Origin: Liopterus haemorrhoidalis
Taxonomy: Eukaryota; Arthropoda; Insecta; Coleoptera; Dytiscidae
Reading direction: 5' to 3'
Length of the DNA: 64,000 nucleotides
Assembly: GCA_963971575.1 (NCBI GenBank)
Contig: OZ020616.1
Location: 25,575,120-25,639,119 of the forward strand
Shown: piece by piece, positions 63,017 through 64,000 of the stretch
How the letters are laid out: every line of letters begins with the position of its first letter
Position numbering within the stretch: position 1 is the first letter of the stretch
The notes under the pieces: model-generated
The model's database searches: none
Told to the model about the DNA's origin: nothing
The model's input: only the letters and a program-made list of their open reading frames with translations
Made by a program: the position numbers and the translations under genes

Positions 63017-64000
63017 GAGGTGAGGATTAATAAAAAAATATTTAAAAAAATCAAGAGGCTCTAGTTTTTGAGTTATAGTCAATTTTAGGTACTATTTTCC
63101 GATATAGTCAATTTTAGGTAATTTTTTCCCGATTTACTCAAAAACAGCTGGCCAAAATCCAAAATGAACCTTATTTTTGTGATTTACGGCCCAATGTGTA
63201 TGAATTTTGAGAAAAATCCGAAATATTTTTTTTTGTAAAAATTCGCGATTTCTTATCGAAGGGGTCCCCCTTACGATTTTTCGATTTTTTGCCATTTTGA
63301 AGGGTTTTGTTTAATGATACATGCTTTTGTATAAGTTTGGTTATTAATGCCCATATTTTCTTCGACTAAAATGGACTTGAGGAACTCAAAAATTTAAACC
63401 AGATGTCCCTACCTTTTACCGTTATTGAGATATAATTTTTTGAAAAATTAAATTTTATTACAAAAATTTCAAAATTTTTCAAATTTTTTTTTTGCTTAAA
63501 ATATGTTTTAAAATGTGTTTTACCATACTTCAGACCTTAAAACTTCAAAAATTCCAACCGCAGGTCCTTATCTCTTTTAGTTTTTGAAATACATGTTCAT
63601 ATTGTCTCTGTTAATTTTTTTGAAAAAAAAAAGTTTTCCTAATACAGTCCAAAATATGGCCTTTAGGTAATTTTGGGGTGAGGATTAATAAAAAAATATT
63701 TAAAAAAATCAAGAGGCCTTAGTTTTTGAGTTATAGTCAATTTTAGGTACTATTTTCCGATATAGTCACTTTTAGGTACTTTTTTTCTGATTTACTCAAA
63801 ACCAGTTTGCTAAAATGCAAAATGAACCTTATTTTTGTGATCTACGGCCCAATGTGTATCAATTTTGAGAAAAATCCGAAATATTTTTTTTTGTAAAAAT
63901 TCGCGATTTCTTGTCGAAGGGGTCCTTCTTACGATTTTTCGATTTTTTGCCATTTTTAAGGGTTTTGTTTAATGATACATGCTTTTGTATAAGTTTGGTT
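63017..64000. repeat. Satellite HOR block, start of the next repeat (P O', cut by window end)
   Basis: Starts: 63017 and 63674 (partial). It is the P variant with tgtatgaattttg and catattgtctctg followed by O' (ccagtttgctaaaatgc), matching 25531-26843 and 30791-32103. The array continues beyond the window. Confidence 0.92.

Noticed and set aside
1..64000. CRISPR-like array
   Set aside because: The repeated unit is about 657 bp with no short repeat/unique spacer alternation, and the organism is eukaryotic.

Overview
The window is almost entirely one head-to-tail satellite DNA array, interrupted once by a complete LTR retrotransposon. The satellite monomer is about 657 bp. A hand count over 661-1320 gives about 28% G+C. 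Roughly 90 monomers, all in the same orientation, fill about 59 kb, and both window ends cut a monomer. No cellular protein-coding gene, tRNA, rRNA or CRISPR array was seen. Such a sequence is typical of eukaryotic heterochromatin, probably centromeric or pericentromeric. The host is most likely an animal: the retrotransposon primer site matches 14 bases of animal initiator tRNA-Met including a CTGGG, where plant initiator tRNAs have GTGGG. An arthropod fits best because of the copia-like half-tRNA priming, but species and chromosome position cannot be fixed from the sequence alone.

Layout. (1) 1-5725: nine monomers, one of them short by about 169 bp through a recombination at a repeated short motif. 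(2) 5726-10370: a 4635-bp Ty1/copia-type element on the minus strand, with two 225-bp LTRs differing at one base, a 5-bp target duplication (cctac), a primer binding site, a purine tract, and one intact 1358-codon Gag-Pol frame with the expected catalytic residues. (3) 10366-17638: satellite with local 2- and 3-monomer repeats but no long order. (4) 17639-64000: satellite organised as a higher-order repeat (HOR). At least ten monomer types, which I call P, Q, W, V, U, T, S', R, S and O, recur in a fixed cyclic order (about 6.6 kb for a full cycle). Shortened or lengthened versions (5-, 8-, 9- and 17-monomer blocks) can be explained by crossovers inside particular hybrid monomers.

The element supplies everything for its own copying: Gag with a zinc knuckle, protease, integrase, reverse transcriptase and RNase H in copia order. 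Its insertion point is exactly reconstructable because intact copies of the same target (gttttcctactacagtcc) are present elsewhere in the array, for example near 22205. The element carries a basic GRP-rich (AT-hook-like) stretch between integrase and reverse transcriptase, notable in a protein that inserted into AT-rich satellite. The short ORFs scattered in the array are chance open frames repeated along with one monomer type, and I do not annotate them as genes.
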